From Methylumidiphilus sp963753955 (GTDB lineage Bacteria; Pseudomonadota; Gammaproteobacteria; Methylococcales; Methylococcaceae): a DNA stretch of 64,000 nucleotides. This document shows positions 20,153-29,465 of the stretch, piece after piece. The notes beneath the pieces are model-generated. The model saw only the letters and a program-made list of their open reading frames with translations. It ran no database searches and had not been told where the DNA came from. Numbering within the stretch: position 1 is the first letter of the stretch; each line of letters begins with the position of its first letter. The position numbers were made by a program, and so were the translations under genes. Where the stretch lies: NCBI GenBank assembly GCA_963753955.1, contig CAVWEM010000011.1, forward strand, positions 1-64,000. Reading direction: 5' to 3'.

Positions 20153-20291
20153 AGCATCATCTCCACCCCCACCCGTTCACCAAACGATCCGTTTTTATGA
20201 GGGTTAGCCATGCCGAGTCCGATGACGGCGAAGCGCTCGAACAACCCCAGCAGGAAATGAATGGTGTCCGCCTTGCCAATATCCTAGAGCA
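20145..20291 (-). pseudogene. Unidentified gene fragment beside the IS110 element
   Basis: Reading leftward, a coding-like stretch (DIGKADTIHFLLGLFERF, then AVIGLGMANPHKNGSFGE) runs into the IS end at 20144. Just upstream of it is an in-frame TAG. No family was recognised, and no matching continuation was found on the other side of the IS at 18740. It may be a remnant of the gene the element entered. Confidence 0.3.
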
Positions 20292-20330
20292 ATGTTGTCC
20301 CTAGCCCACCCACCACACTAGGCCCATCTA

Positions 20331-20516
20331 ATGAACGCCACCGAACTGTGCGAACTCATCAAACAGGAGCTTCCCCAACTCGTCCGCTAAGATCCGGAAA
20401 TCCAGGAGTTGATCCTGCGCCTCTCGCGCCAGGAATTCCGCCCCCAGACAGCAGACCGAAGACCGCTTCGTGATCGGGTCTTTTCGCTTGCCCACCGATC
20501 ATGCCAATTCCGCGTG
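20331..20516 (+). pseudogene. Remnant resembling DUF3782-type (PD-(D/E)XK-like) proteins
   Basis: A frame from ATG 20331 reads MNATELCELIKQELPQLVR, then an in-frame TAA (20388), then DPEIQELILRLSRQEFR, then a one-base shift into QQTEDRF. This order (E-L-P-x-L-L-x-x-D-P-E, then L-T-R-x-x-F/Y, then Q-T-E-D-R-F) is the N-terminus of a widespread family of nuclease-like proteins. The C-terminal nuclease domain is missing. Confidence 0.5.
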
Positions 20517-20558
20517 AGCAAACGATAAAGCCGTTTGCCCACTACCGGGCCCGTCTCG
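20497..20558. repeat. Degenerate direct repeat flanking a membrane-protein gene, left copy
   Basis: GATCATGCCAATTCCGCGTG followed by AAACGATAAAGCCGTTTGCCCAC is about 70 percent identical, in the same orientation, to 22021-22080 (GATTATGCCGATGCCACGCG, then AAACGATGTAGCCGTTTGCCCAC). The pair brackets the gene at 20589-21936. Confidence 0.6.
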
Positions 20559-20588
20559 TCATACATAAGTCCAAATTGGAGAATGCCA

Positions 20589-21936
20589 TCATTCCGCCAG
20601 GGATCCTTCGGCGGAATTTATCGGCATGAACAGGGCCAATGCTCCGACACTTGATGACACTATCAGCCAGTAGGCATAGCGCAGATCGGGAGCTGGGCCA
20701 ATAAACCAATAGGGAATGACATAGATAAGCCCGGACAACGAAACCAGGATCACCGGCATCGAACCCCGCCGCAGGGCGATCACGAAAAGCCCCATGGACA
20801 ATGACAACCAGAACCACGGCTTCAGGATAAAACTGGACTCGAAACACTGCACATACCAGGCATGGGCCAAGGACAAGGCATTGGGACGGTGGGTGATTCC
20901 GAACGGGTTTTGGATTACGGTATTGTACAAATAGAAATAGGCATTAGGCTCCCCAATGCGGAGAAACTTGAAGAAATAGGCCGTCCGGTGTGAAGCATAG
21001 GCGCGAGGATGCTCCAGTATTGCAGCCAGCCAAATTTTCGGAAGTGACAATGCTGCCGCCGAATTGTAATGTAACGGTGGTCGAGGGTTGGCAAAGCTGG
21101 CAAACAGCGGATCACCCCATGCCGGATCATAGGCGGCACAAATCTGGCCTTCACTGATGCCGCTGTTTCTAAATTCGTCCGGGACCTGGGTTTTGCCCGT
21201 CGCGCATCCAATCGCAACTAGATCATACAGGACGAAAACTTGCCAAGCTGAAGCGGACTCGGCCCGCAATATCTTGTAATTGATATGCGTGATCAGAAGC
21301 ACAGACAGGAATGCGGCAATTAGGGTGGACAGGAAATGCATACGCCGACTCCGATCTGGATAACGGAGCATCAGCCACCAATACAGCAGGGGCAGTGTGC
21401 GGCGGCAAACCATTCCAACGTATGCCCATGCCATAGAACAGCAGAACCAGCACGAACCCCCGTGGTTTGCGGATTTCCACATGCGCCCGCAGTAGGTTCG
21501 CGGCGACGGCAAGATAGGATACCGCCAGCCCCACATCCTTCCAAATCACACCGACGAAATTGATCATGCAGGGCAGCAACCCAATAACCAACCATAACCA
21601 CCAGGAATGGCACCCCATGCGCCAAGCACTATCCGCAAGAATGAACAAACTGCCCCAGTAAAGCGCAAGTTGCAGCAATAGCATTCCCAACGATCCGTAA
21701 ACCACGACATTGACCACTGACCAAACAGCAGCCATCAGAGGCGGATGCCAGCCCGTGAAACGTAAATCCAGAGCCTCGGCGAACTGGTCGATGGAGTCGG
21801 GCGACATGAATCCTGGATAAAAGGCCAACACGCACCCCGCGAATAGGAGGATCGCCGGCACCCGCGCGGGGGAAGACAGTTTGTCCGATTGTGATGGGAG
21901 TATTCGGTCAAGCATGGACATCGGATCCGTTTGCAT
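20589..21936 (-). CDS. Polytopic membrane protein, one frame change
   Basis: Eight or more hydrophobic segments are spread over about 449 residues after joining two frames near 21400-21410, with the sequence passing from IRWNGLPP to TLPLLYWWLMLRY. The N-terminal part has FYPGFMSPDSIDQFAEA and LRFTGWHPPLMAAVW, a pattern reminiscent of membrane glycosyltransferases of the dolichyl-phosphate-mannose-dependent type, but no catalytic motif is certain. GC is lower than the neighbours and degenerate direct repeats lie on both sides, so acquisition as a unit is possible. Function unknown. Confidence 0.6.
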
Positions 21937-22020
21937 GTTTCCGGAAAATTATAGAGGATCCCCGTGGCTACCTTTTTGGGTTGATCAAGGGAAGGGACAA
22001 GCGTCTTTTTCTTGTCCCCC

Positions 22021-22080
22021 GATTATGCCGATGCCACGCGGGAAAACGATGTAGCCGTTTGCCCACGACCACTCGTGGGA
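22021..22080. repeat. Degenerate direct repeat flanking a membrane-protein gene, right copy
   Basis: Partner of 20497-20558. The shared segment ends around GCCGTTTGCCCAC; the last bases ACCACTCGTGGGAGAC form a small hairpin here. Confidence 0.6.
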
Positions 22081-22088
22081 GACTGGCC

Positions 22089-22931
22089 TTACTCAGCTAC
22101 CCACCAATCCAACCTAACCCCCCCCTGCACTTCCGGCGACAACACACTCCACAGCCATGGCCCCAAGGTTTTCAATTCTTCATCCAACCGCCAGGGCGGA
22201 TTGATGATGGCCATTCCCGTGCCGTTCAGGCGCAAAGGCAGATCCTCGTCGAAAATCCGCAGTTCTGCCGCCAAGATATTGCGGATGCCGGAGCGGACGA
22301 GTTGGCGATGGAACCAGTCCACCGCTTGCCTGTCTTGGATCGGATACCAGATAGCGTAAACCCCGGTGGCAAAACGCTTGTGGGCCTGGATTATGGCTTC
22401 CAGCAAACGCGCCCGTTCATCCTTTAATTCGAAAGCCGGGTCGATCAATATCAGTCCGCGCTTTTCCACAGGCGGCAGGAAAGCCCTCAAACCTTGGTAG
22501 CCGTCAATATTATGCGTGGCGACCTGGCGGTCGCCATGAAATTCGCTCTGCAAATGCTCCGCTTCCTTGCTGTGCAATTCGCACAGAATCATGCGGTCTT
22601 TCGGCCTGAGGAAATGCCGGGTGATGCGCGGCGAACCGGGATAGGAATGCAACTCCGGCGTCGCGTTCACCGCCTGCACGGCTTCCAGGTAAACCCGCAC
22701 CGCATCAGGAACCTCGGCGAGTTTCCACAGCCTTGCAATGCCGCCCGCAAATTCGCGGTTTTTCTGCGCCATCGCCGAGCCAAGTTCGTAGCATCCGGCC
22801 CCGGCGTGGGTATCCAGGTAGAAAAACGGCTTGTCCTTGCGCAACTGCGCCCGCACTAGCAGGCTTAAAATAATGTGCTTAAAGACATCGGCGAAATTGC
22901 CGGCGTGGAAGCCGTGACGGTAACTGAGCAT
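22089..22931 (-). CDS. rlmJ: 23S rRNA adenine-2030 N6-methyltransferase RlmJ
   Basis: RlmJ methylates A2030 of 23S rRNA with SAM. The 280-residue product starts with the family signature MLSYRHGFHAGNFADVFKH and has FFYLDTHAGAGCYEL (SAM-binding motif I). The catalytic motif reads LILIDPAFE, where E. coli-type enzymes have DPPYE, a small departure. The C-terminus has GMAIINPPWRLDEEL. It is intact and monocistronic, with a repeat upstream. Confidence 0.93.
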   Translation of the reverse strand: MLSYRHGFHAGNFADVFKHIILSLLVRAQLRKDKPFFYLDTHAGAGCYELGSAMAQKNREFAGGIARLWKLAEVPDAVRVYLEAVQAVNATPELHSYPGSPRITRHFLRPKDRMILCELHSKEAEHLQSEFHGDRQVATHNIDGYQGLRAFLPPVEKRGLILIDPAFELKDERARLLEAIIQAHKRFATGVYAIWYPIQDRQAVDWFHRQLVRSGIRNILAAELRIFDEDLPLRLNGTGMAIINPPWRLDEELKTLGPWLWSVLSPEVQGGVRLDWWVAE

Positions 22932-22961
22932 GGTGTGGGATCAATCGATAATCAAGAAAAC

Positions 22962-23043
22962 CCCCCTCTCCCCCAACCCCTCTCCCAAAGGGAGAGGGGC
23001 TTTGCCCTCTTCTCCCTGCGGGAGGAGGGTTGGGGATGAGGGC
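22962..23043. repeat. GC-rich hairpin repeat between telA and rlmJ
   Basis: Two nested inverted repeats are visible: CCCCTCTCCC / GGGAGAGGGG and CCTCTTCTCCCTGCGGGAGGAGG. A longer pairing of CTCCCCCAACCC with GGGTTGGGG lies on the outside. It is of the same class as repeats at 33797 and 52148. Confidence 0.75.
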
Positions 23044-23051
23044 GCAGGCCG

Positions 23052-24266
23052 TCAAAGTTTCAAATCACTGCCCGAAGCAGCCGGCAGGCTGGCAATGACT
23101 TCCTGGACTTTATCGGAGCGCACCCGGTCGATGTATGTTTTGGACTTTTCCACTTCCGCAGACAAGGTGTCCACCGTCTGTTTCATGTTTTCCAGGGCTT
23201 TCACCTTGAAATTGGCGACGGTGTCCATGGTGTCGTAAATGTTCTGGAAGGCTTTCTTGAGTTTATCCAACTCCACGGTGGAACTGGCGGCTTGCTCGTG
23301 GATCTGGGTGGACTGCTGCTTGAGCATGACCGAGGTGCTTTCGATCATATTGCTGGTGGTGGTGTTCAAGGCGGTAATCTGATCCAGCACCAGCTTCTGG
23401 TTCGCCAGCGCCTGGGCCACAATCACCGCCGTGCGCAGGGCGGAGACGGTCGTCGTGGTGGCACGATCCACGCCTTTGATAAGCTCCAGATTGTTCTTGC
23501 GCACCATGTCCAAGGCCAGATAGCCCTGGATGGTCACCGCCAACTGGGTGAGCAAGTCCTGCACTTTCTGGCGGATGTAAAACAGCATCTCTTCTTTGAT
23601 GACCCGCGCCTTTTCCGCGTCTTGGGCTTCCAGGGTGGTGATCCGGGCTTCCAGTTCGGCGTCGATCTTCCGGCCCAGATAGGCGTATTGTTCGAGCTTG
23701 TTCATCAAGGCCCAGGCGTTGACCTTCTCCTGCTCGATGGCGGCATTGTCCTTGCGCAACTCATCCTGGCCGTTGTACAGAGCCTTGATGATCTCGTTGA
23801 GATGGGTCTGTGCAGACTGGTATTGGCGGAAATAATCCTGGATCTTGTTGCCCAGCGGAATGAAGCCCAGCAGCTTGCGTGTCGAAAATAGGTCGCCTTG
23901 CTTGCTTGGATCCAGGGCTTCGATGGTTTGCCGCAGATCCAGCAGTGTCTTGGAAACATTGGCATTGGGGCCACCCTGTAGATCGGCGACCGGGCGCTCC
24001 AACAGACGGTTGGAGATGTTGGCGGCGGCGCGGATTTCATCGCCGCCTAGCGCGTGGATGCTGTTGACTTTGCTAATGAACTCCGGGCTGTGGGAGTCGA
24101 GCCACACCACGGCATCAACGAAGCCATGGACCTTGTCGTCCAGCGTGGCAAGTGTCTGGCCGTCGAGCTTGACCATGGCGGAAGCCTGCGCCGTGGCGAC
24201 CGGCTTGACCGGCTCCGGCGGCGTCAGGACGAGGGTTTCGGGCGGGTTCAGCACTACTGCGTTCAT
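23052..24266 (-). CDS. telA: TelA/KlaA family toxic anion resistance protein
   Basis: The 404-residue cytoplasmic protein is mostly helical and matches the TelA family (PF05816) in length and in the segments LGFIPLGNKIQDYFRQYQS, LRKDNAAIEQEK, LDMVRKNNLELIKGVDRATT and NTTTSNMIE. The family is linked to tellurite and other stress resistance, but the biochemical role is not settled. It is intact and stands alone, with no terXYZ genes nearby. Confidence 0.88.
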   Translation of the reverse strand: MNAVVLNPPETLVLTPPEPVKPVATAQASAMVKLDGQTLATLDDKVHGFVDAVVWLDSHSPEFISKVNSIHALGGDEIRAAANISNRLLERPVADLQGGPNANVSKTLLDLRQTIEALDPSKQGDLFSTRKLLGFIPLGNKIQDYFRQYQSAQTHLNEIIKALYNGQDELRKDNAAIEQEKVNAWALMNKLEQYAYLGRKIDAELEARITTLEAQDAEKARVIKEEMLFYIRQKVQDLLTQLAVTIQGYLALDMVRKNNLELIKGVDRATTTTVSALRTAVIVAQALANQKLVLDQITALNTTTSNMIESTSVMLKQQSTQIHEQAASSTVELDKLKKAFQNIYDTMDTVANFKVKALENMKQTVDTLSAEVEKSKTYIDRVRSDKVQEVIASLPAASGSDLKL

Positions 24267-24386
24267 GGATAGTTCCCCTGGTTGTGTATCGGTGAAACTG
24301 GAAAGATGGGTATGGGCTTGAAATTATAGGAAAAATATGCCCAACTTTCGCGGCGATTCACAGTGCGCCGTTGTATGGGGTTTTCC

Positions 24387-24845
24387 TTAGGCGGCTTCCC
24401 CGCAAGATTCCCGCTCGGTCTGTGCCAGCCCAAAACGGTAGTCACAGGCTAGGCAGTGGTCTAACCATTGGGACAGAAAGTAATTCAGCGTCCATTTGTA
24501 ATCCATCACTTCACGGGCAGGACTCCCGCGCTTGATGGCTTTATGCACCTTGGGCCGGGCGTGGTCGCATAGCACTTCGGCGGCGCGGGCGTCGAGGTAG
24601 ACGCGGATCCGGATCGCAGGCTCGAACAAGGACTCGAAGCCGAAGCGATGGCTCAGTTCCAGGGTGAGGGTGTAAGGGGAATGCTCCAACAATGCCAGAT
24701 GCAGGGAGGGCTTGCCATCGGCACTGGCGATGGCGGATCGGGCCATGACAGGCAGGCCGGGGATCAGGCGGAGGAGGCGTTCGTAATTGGCTTCGCAGAG
24801 CCGGGCCAGCCAGTAAGACTTTTCCAGTGGTTCGAGAACGCTCAT
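24387..24845 (-). CDS. DUF1249 family protein
   Basis: The 152-residue product contains the DUF1249 (YqiB-like) features: a Y-x-x-L-x-x-L-I-P start region, LELSHRFGFESLFEPAIRIR and VRVYLDARAAEV, and a C-terminal FLSQWLDHCLACDYRF. Function is unknown. Its start overlaps the end of queD by 4 bases (ATGA type), so it is translationally coupled as the last gene of a pilZ-queD-DUF1249 operon. Confidence 0.85.
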   Translation of the reverse strand: MSVLEPLEKSYWLARLCEANYERLLRLIPGLPVMARSAIASADGKPSLHLALLEHSPYTLTLELSHRFGFESLFEPAIRIRVYLDARAAEVLCDHARPKVHKAIKRGSPAREVMDYKWTLNYFLSQWLDHCLACDYRFGLAQTERESCGEAA

Positions 24846-25264
24846 GCGGGGCTACGCGGTCTGGTTTCGATATATGAGGCGCAGGCGCTGGCGGTCTCCC
24901 ACAGATCCACCGCGCTGACCGGGAAGCCTTTCGACTGGATGAAATCGTGGATGAGTTTGGCCAGATATTCGGAGGTCGGATGTCCAGGCAGGGCCAGGAA
25001 ACGCTCGCCGGACTGCTCCAACAGCGGCACCAGGGGATCATCGCGGTGCAGCAGAAGTGTGTGGTCGAGTTCCGCCTCGATATATGCGGATGCGGCGGCG
25101 GCAATGTCGGCAAAGTCGCAGACCATGCCTTGGTCGTCAAGTGACTCCGCCTCCAAGGTGATGGCGGCTTTGACGCTGTGGCCGTGGAGGTGGCGGCATT
25201 TGCCAGGATGGTTCATCAACCTGTGGCCGTAACAAAAATAGACTTCTTTGGTGATGGAATACAT
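24842..25264 (-). CDS. queD: 6-carboxy-tetrahydropterin synthase QueD-like
   Basis: QueD converts 7,8-dihydroneopterin triphosphate to 6-carboxytetrahydropterin on the way to queuosine. The 140-residue product has the zinc-binding histidines in CYGHRLMN and CRHLHGHS, the catalytic Cys in GKCRHLHGH, VCDFADIA, and LDHTLLLH. The ATG at 25264 gives a family-typical N-terminus; an upstream extension lacks homology. It overlaps DUF1249 downstream and follows a pilZ gene by five bases. Confidence 0.92.
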   Translation of the reverse strand: MYSITKEVYFCYGHRLMNHPGKCRHLHGHSVKAAITLEAESLDDQGMVCDFADIAAAASAYIEAELDHTLLLHRDDPLVPLLEQSGERFLALPGHPTSEYLAKLIHDFIQSKGFPVSAVDLWETASACASYIETRPRSPA

Positions 25265-25269
25265 GGACT

Positions 25270-25590
25270 TTAAGAGGACGCAGGTTCGGGGGCTTGGCTT
25301 TTGATGCCTTTGATGGCACCGGCGATGCGGTAGCGGCCTTGCCGGGTCTTGGCACAACGGTTGACTTCGACGAGTGCGGTGAGCGGCGGGGTGATGCGGT
25401 CGGCGGGAAATGTGCGGATTTCCAGCGCCCTGCCGAGTTCGACCGCCTCGTCCGCCTCGAACAGGATGCCCGAAGCGCTGATGTCCAGGCAGAGGGCGTG
25501 AGCCTGGCTGCCGCTGGCGACGCGCTTGAAGCTCATCGCGCAGTTGACCTTCATGTGCGGGAAGCGGCGCTTTTCCTCGTAATCAATCAT
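25270..25590 (-). CDS. PilZ-domain protein
   Basis: The 106-residue single-domain protein has EKRRFPHMKV (a PilZ N-terminal box in which the second Arg of RxxxR is replaced) and DISASG (DxSxxG) at about 37-42. Loss of the second Arg may weaken c-di-GMP binding. It heads the operon with queD and DUF1249; the functional link is not obvious. Confidence 0.82.
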   Translation of the reverse strand: MIDYEEKRRFPHMKVNCAMSFKRVASGSQAHALCLDISASGILFEADEAVELGRALEIRTFPADRITPPLTALVEVNRCAKTRQGRYRIAGAIKGIKSQAPEPASS

Positions 25591-25693
25591 GGGCGGGGCA
25601 AGTCTCTAATCAGCGGGCGGGCGAAGGTGGCGTATTGTAACCCTTGCCCAAACCTTATGCATCCCGCCACTGCCCAGCGCGGCCTTGCATGGC

Positions 25694-27064
25694 TCATTTC
25701 CAACCCAACAACCGGTACTGCACATACCAGACGGCCAAGGTACTGATGAAATTGATCAAAATCGCAGGCAAAAACCGATTGTGCGCCATGAAGGTGTAAG
25801 ATTTGTCAATGGTCATGGCCAGTATGCCAGGTGCCGAACCTACGGCGGTGAGGCTACCCCCGATAGCGATCAACAACATATTCAACGCCCACTGGTCGAT
25901 GCCAATATGTGGCTTTGCCTGTAAAACGGCCGCCTCAAGCACGTTGTTATCGACACAGCATGAGACCACGCCGATCAAGATATTCACCCAGGTCGCATCC
26001 TGATGCTCAAACAGCCAAGAAAGATAAGTCAGCCAGCCCACATGGCTCAAAGCGGCCACACCCGTGAGGATGCCAATATAATATAACAGCGTGGCAAATT
26101 CCACTTTCTGGAGTTGCGTGTACAAATCAATGTTGATTCCGCGATTTCTCAAAATCCATATATAAAAGGAAATCACGGCGAAACCGAAGCCCAGGGCAAA
26201 CTCCAAATCCAAATGGAAGCTCATATTCACCCACACCGCCCCTACCAGCACCAGCATGCTCAGGATGGCCAGGCTGATTCCCCCCGGCTTGATGCCTTCA
26301 CGCAGGGCAATGGGGCGTAGCAATTGTCCAGTGTCGAGCCGTCGCAGATAGAACAGATCAAGCGCCAAGGCCGAGGCAAACCAACCCAGCACCGAGGCGG
26401 GTATCAGGTAAATGAAATCGCGAAGGGTGATTTGATGCGCCAACAATACCATCAAGGTAGTCGATACGCCCACGAACCAAATGCCCGCATTGGAGGCAAT
26501 GATGATATTGCATAGCATCGCATGGGAGTAACGGCGATCCTTGGACACACGTTCCACCGATTTGCCGAACACCAGAGCGGTCGTGATGCTGCTAAAAAAC
26601 GGACTCAGCACGGCGCACAGAAAACCCATGGCCCAGAATAAACCACGCGCCCCCAAGCCTTTGCCCAGCAAAAATTCGTTGAGTGCGCCAAAGACATTGC
26701 GTTCGTTCAGTATCTCGACAATCATCCACATGAACATCATAAACACCACTAGGGAGAAAATCCCCCCCTTGGTTTCCGTCACCATACGTTGCAACGGCTC
26801 AAAACGTTCTGGCCCATCGCCTGAAAAAAAATAATGCCCGCCAATCAACACCAAGGCACCCAGCATCATCAAGGCCGAATTGTACTTGTCTATGCCAAGT
26901 TGGATCTCAAAAACAATCATCACCAAGCCGACTAGAAAAATACCGAGTACGGCGATGCCGACCGGAGATACCGGAAAAATTGGCAATGGGCCACCCCCTT
27001 CCGCCAGTGCCAAGGCAGGGAGACAAAACAATGCGCCAACTATTAGCAATTTAGAATAAAGCAT
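25694..27064 (-). CDS. nhaD: Na+/H+ antiporter, NhaD family
   Basis: The 456-residue inner-membrane protein has an N-terminal signal-like segment (MLYSKLLIVGALFCLPALALAEG) and 12-13 membrane segments, typical of NhaD with its cleavable-looking N-terminus. Conserved stretches include SPFFSSITTALVFGKSVERV, NAGIWFVGVSTTL and VDNNVLEAAVLQ. NhaD exchanges Na+ or Li+ for H+. The gene is intact, isolated, and less GC-rich than its neighbours. Confidence 0.9.
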   Translation of the reverse strand: MLYSKLLIVGALFCLPALALAEGGGPLPIFPVSPVGIAVLGIFLVGLVMIVFEIQLGIDKYNSALMMLGALVLIGGHYFFSGDGPERFEPLQRMVTETKGGIFSLVVFMMFMWMIVEILNERNVFGALNEFLLGKGLGARGLFWAMGFLCAVLSPFFSSITTALVFGKSVERVSKDRRYSHAMLCNIIIASNAGIWFVGVSTTLMVLLAHQITLRDFIYLIPASVLGWFASALALDLFYLRRLDTGQLLRPIALREGIKPGGISLAILSMLVLVGAVWVNMSFHLDLEFALGFGFAVISFYIWILRNRGINIDLYTQLQKVEFATLLYYIGILTGVAALSHVGWLTYLSWLFEHQDATWVNILIGVVSCCVDNNVLEAAVLQAKPHIGIDQWALNMLLIAIGGSLTAVGSAPGILAMTIDKSYTFMAHNRFLPAILINFISTLAVWYVQYRLLGWK

Positions 27065-27140
27065 TTCAAATCCCTAAACTTAAGCCATTGTGATTGCAGT
27101 TTTACGCATTTCTAGGTGGCAATGACCCTGCTGGGAGAAC

Positions 27141-27327
27141 CCCAATGCTGTTGAATTAAGCCGTTCGTGGCGAGCCCTTCGACTACGCTCAGGAGAGCCT
27201 TGTCGAACCATGAACGGCTTAATTCTCAACCCGTTGGATTTTCCATTCGCCCCCTTCGGCAAGCTCAGGACAGGCTTCGACTTCGCTCAGGGCGAACGGA
27301 AAAATCCTTAATTCAACAGCATTGGGG
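27141..27327. mobile_element. MITE-like element with nested palindromes
   Basis: Terminal inverted repeats of 20 bases, CCCAATGCTGTTGAATTAAG (27141-27160) and CTTAATTCAACAGCATTGGG (27308-27327), are perfect complements. Inside are two further stems: TTAAGCCGTTCGTGG with CCATGAACGGCTTAA, and GGATTTTCC/TTCGCC with GGCGAACGGAAAAATCC. Loops carry the motif TTCGACTWCGCTCAGG twice. There is no coding capacity. It lies in the nhaD-kup intergenic region. Confidence 0.8.
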
Positions 27328-27570
27328 GGGGACCCACCCTGGTCAAGCCGCCTGCGTCCATCATCATCGCATTGGGCATCCACTGGCGACACCTGGCGGG
27401 GAGTTGGAGTCGCTATTTCCTTGCGCAAGGCATAAAATTATTGTCCATGCAAAGCAACCCACACGCAACCTTGAATCATTCTGCTATTTTGCAAGCTTGC
27501 ATTTCATTTTTCCGGGCAAGCGACCATACCGGACACGAATACGCCACACCTTCATCAGGAACGAAACCCA

Positions 27571-29460
27571 ATGCCAGCCTCCGAGCCTACTGTATTCCAA
27601 CACAAATCGAGCTTTGCCGCCCTCGCCGTCGGTGCCATCGGCGTGGTCTACGGCGACGTGGGCACTAGCCCATTGTATGCCGTGAAGGAATTGTTCAATC
27701 CCGCTTACGGGCTATCACCCAACCAGGCCGATGTTTTCGGCGGCATTTCGCTGATTTTCTGGGTTCTGGTCATGGTGGTATGCCTGAAATATGTGATTTT
27801 CGTGATGCGCGCCGACAACCGTGGCGAGGGTGGCATCATCGCTTTGATGGCCTTGGCCCTGCGCCGCCGGAACCGGCCCAACCAGCGCGCCATCATTATC
27901 GCCTTGGGGTTGTTTGGCGCATCCCTGTTCTACGGGGATGGGATCATCACCCCGGCAATTTCGGTGTTAAGCGCCGTCGAGGGTATCAAGGTGGCGACGC
28001 CAGGCTTGGAACCTTATGTCATCCCCCTGACTATCGGTGTGCTGGTCGGTTTGTTCCTGATCCAGAGCAAGGGCACGGACAAAGTCGGCAAGCTGTTCGG
28101 CCCCATCATGGTCGGCTGGTTCGTCGCCCTAGCCCTGCTCGGTTTTCGCAGCATCGCTGCGTTTCCGGACATCGTGCAGGCGCTTAACCCCAAGTTCGGC
28201 CTGCATTTTTTCATCGCACACCGGGTGCATGGCTTCATCGCCTTGGGCGCAGTCGTTTTGGTCGTAACCGGAACGGAAGCGCTATACGCCGACATGGGGC
28301 ATTTTGGCAGAAAACCCATTCAGGCAAGTTGGATCTTCTTCGTCATGCCCGCCTTACTGCTGAACTATTTGGGGCAAGGGGCTTTGATCCTGCGCAACCC
28401 ACAAGCGATCCAGGATCCCTTTTACCTGTTGGCGCCGGCATGGGCGCTCTATCCATTGATTGCGCTGTCCACCGCCGCGACTGTGATCGCTTCCCAAGCG
28501 GTGATCTCGGGCGCGTTTTCCCTCACCCGCCAGGCCGTGCAGTTGGACTATATTCCCCGCCAACGCTTCATCCACACCTCCAATTTGGAGATTGGGCAGA
28601 TCTACGCCCCCGGGGTCAACCGTTTTCTGCTCATCGCCGTGGTGATGCTGGTGGTGGCCTTCCAGAGTTCCACCAACCTGGCCAACGCCTACGGCTTTGC
28701 GGTCACCGGCACGATGACCGTCACCACCTGCCTGGCTTTCATCGTGGCGCTGGATGTCTGGAAATGGCCATGGCAGCTCGCCGCTCTTTTCCTGGCGGTG
28801 TTCCTCAGCATTGACCTGGCCTTCTTCTCCGCCACCGCCATGAAAATCGTCGATGGCGGCTGGTTTCCTTTGGCCATAGGCTCCTTACTGTTCCTGCTGA
28901 TGACCACTTGGAAGAAGGGGCGGCTGGCCCTGATCAAGCATGTGCAAAGCGTGTCCATATCACTGACCGAGTTTCTGCGCCGGATCCAAGAGTCGCCGCC
29001 CCTGCGTGTGCCCGGCACGGCGATTTTCTTGTATGGCCGCCATCTCAGCCTGCCCTTCGCGCTGCTGCAACATCTCGAATACAACAAGATCCTGCATGAC
29101 CGGATCATCCTGCTCACCGTCATCACCGAGGACATCCCCTATGTCCAGGCCAAAGACCGGCTGGAGGTCGAGGATCTCGGGCAAAACTTCTACCGGGTTA
29201 CCATCCACTTCGGTTTCGCGCAAACGCCGAATGTGCCTTATGCCCTGGAATTGATCCGGGATCTGGGATTCAAGCTCGACCTGCAGGAGGCTCTGTATTA
29301 TCTCGGGCGGGAGACCTTGGTACCCTCCGAAAAACCGGCTCTGAACGCTTGGCAGGAACGGATGTTCATCTTCATGTTCCGCAACGCCTCCAATCCCATC
29401 ATCTTCTTCGGCATCCCCACTGGGCAGGCAATGGAAATCGGGACGCTCGTGGAGATCTAA
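27571..29460 (+). CDS. kup: Kup-type low-affinity potassium uptake protein
   Basis: The 629-residue protein has the Kup signature near the N-terminus (GAIGVVYGDVGTSPLYAVKE), twelve membrane segments over residues about 20-450 and a cytoplasmic C-terminal domain of about 180 residues. LFGASLFYGDGIITPAISVL and ALYADMGHFGRKPIQ are conserved. Kup is a K+/H+ symporter important at low pH. The ATG at 27571 follows an AGGA. It is intact; rlmH follows five bases later. Confidence 0.95.
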   Translation: MPASEPTVFQHKSSFAALAVGAIGVVYGDVGTSPLYAVKELFNPAYGLSPNQADVFGGISLIFWVLVMVVCLKYVIFVMRADNRGEGGIIALMALALRRRNRPNQRAIIIALGLFGASLFYGDGIITPAISVLSAVEGIKVATPGLEPYVIPLTIGVLVGLFLIQSKGTDKVGKLFGPIMVGWFVALALLGFRSIAAFPDIVQALNPKFGLHFFIAHRVHGFIALGAVVLVVTGTEALYADMGHFGRKPIQASWIFFVMPALLLNYLGQGALILRNPQAIQDPFYLLAPAWALYPLIALSTAATVIASQAVISGAFSLTRQAVQLDYIPRQRFIHTSNLEIGQIYAPGVNRFLLIAVVMLVVAFQSSTNLANAYGFAVTGTMTVTTCLAFIVALDVWKWPWQLAALFLAVFLSIDLAFFSATAMKIVDGGWFPLAIGSLLFLLMTTWKKGRLALIKHVQSVSISLTEFLRRIQESPPLRVPGTAIFLYGRHLSLPFALLQHLEYNKILHDRIILLTVITEDIPYVQAKDRLEVEDLGQNFYRVTIHFGFAQTPNVPYALELIRDLGFKLDLQEALYYLGRETLVPSEKPALNAWQERMFIFMFRNASNPIIFFGIPTGQAMEIGTLVEI

Positions 29461-29465
29461 GCCCC

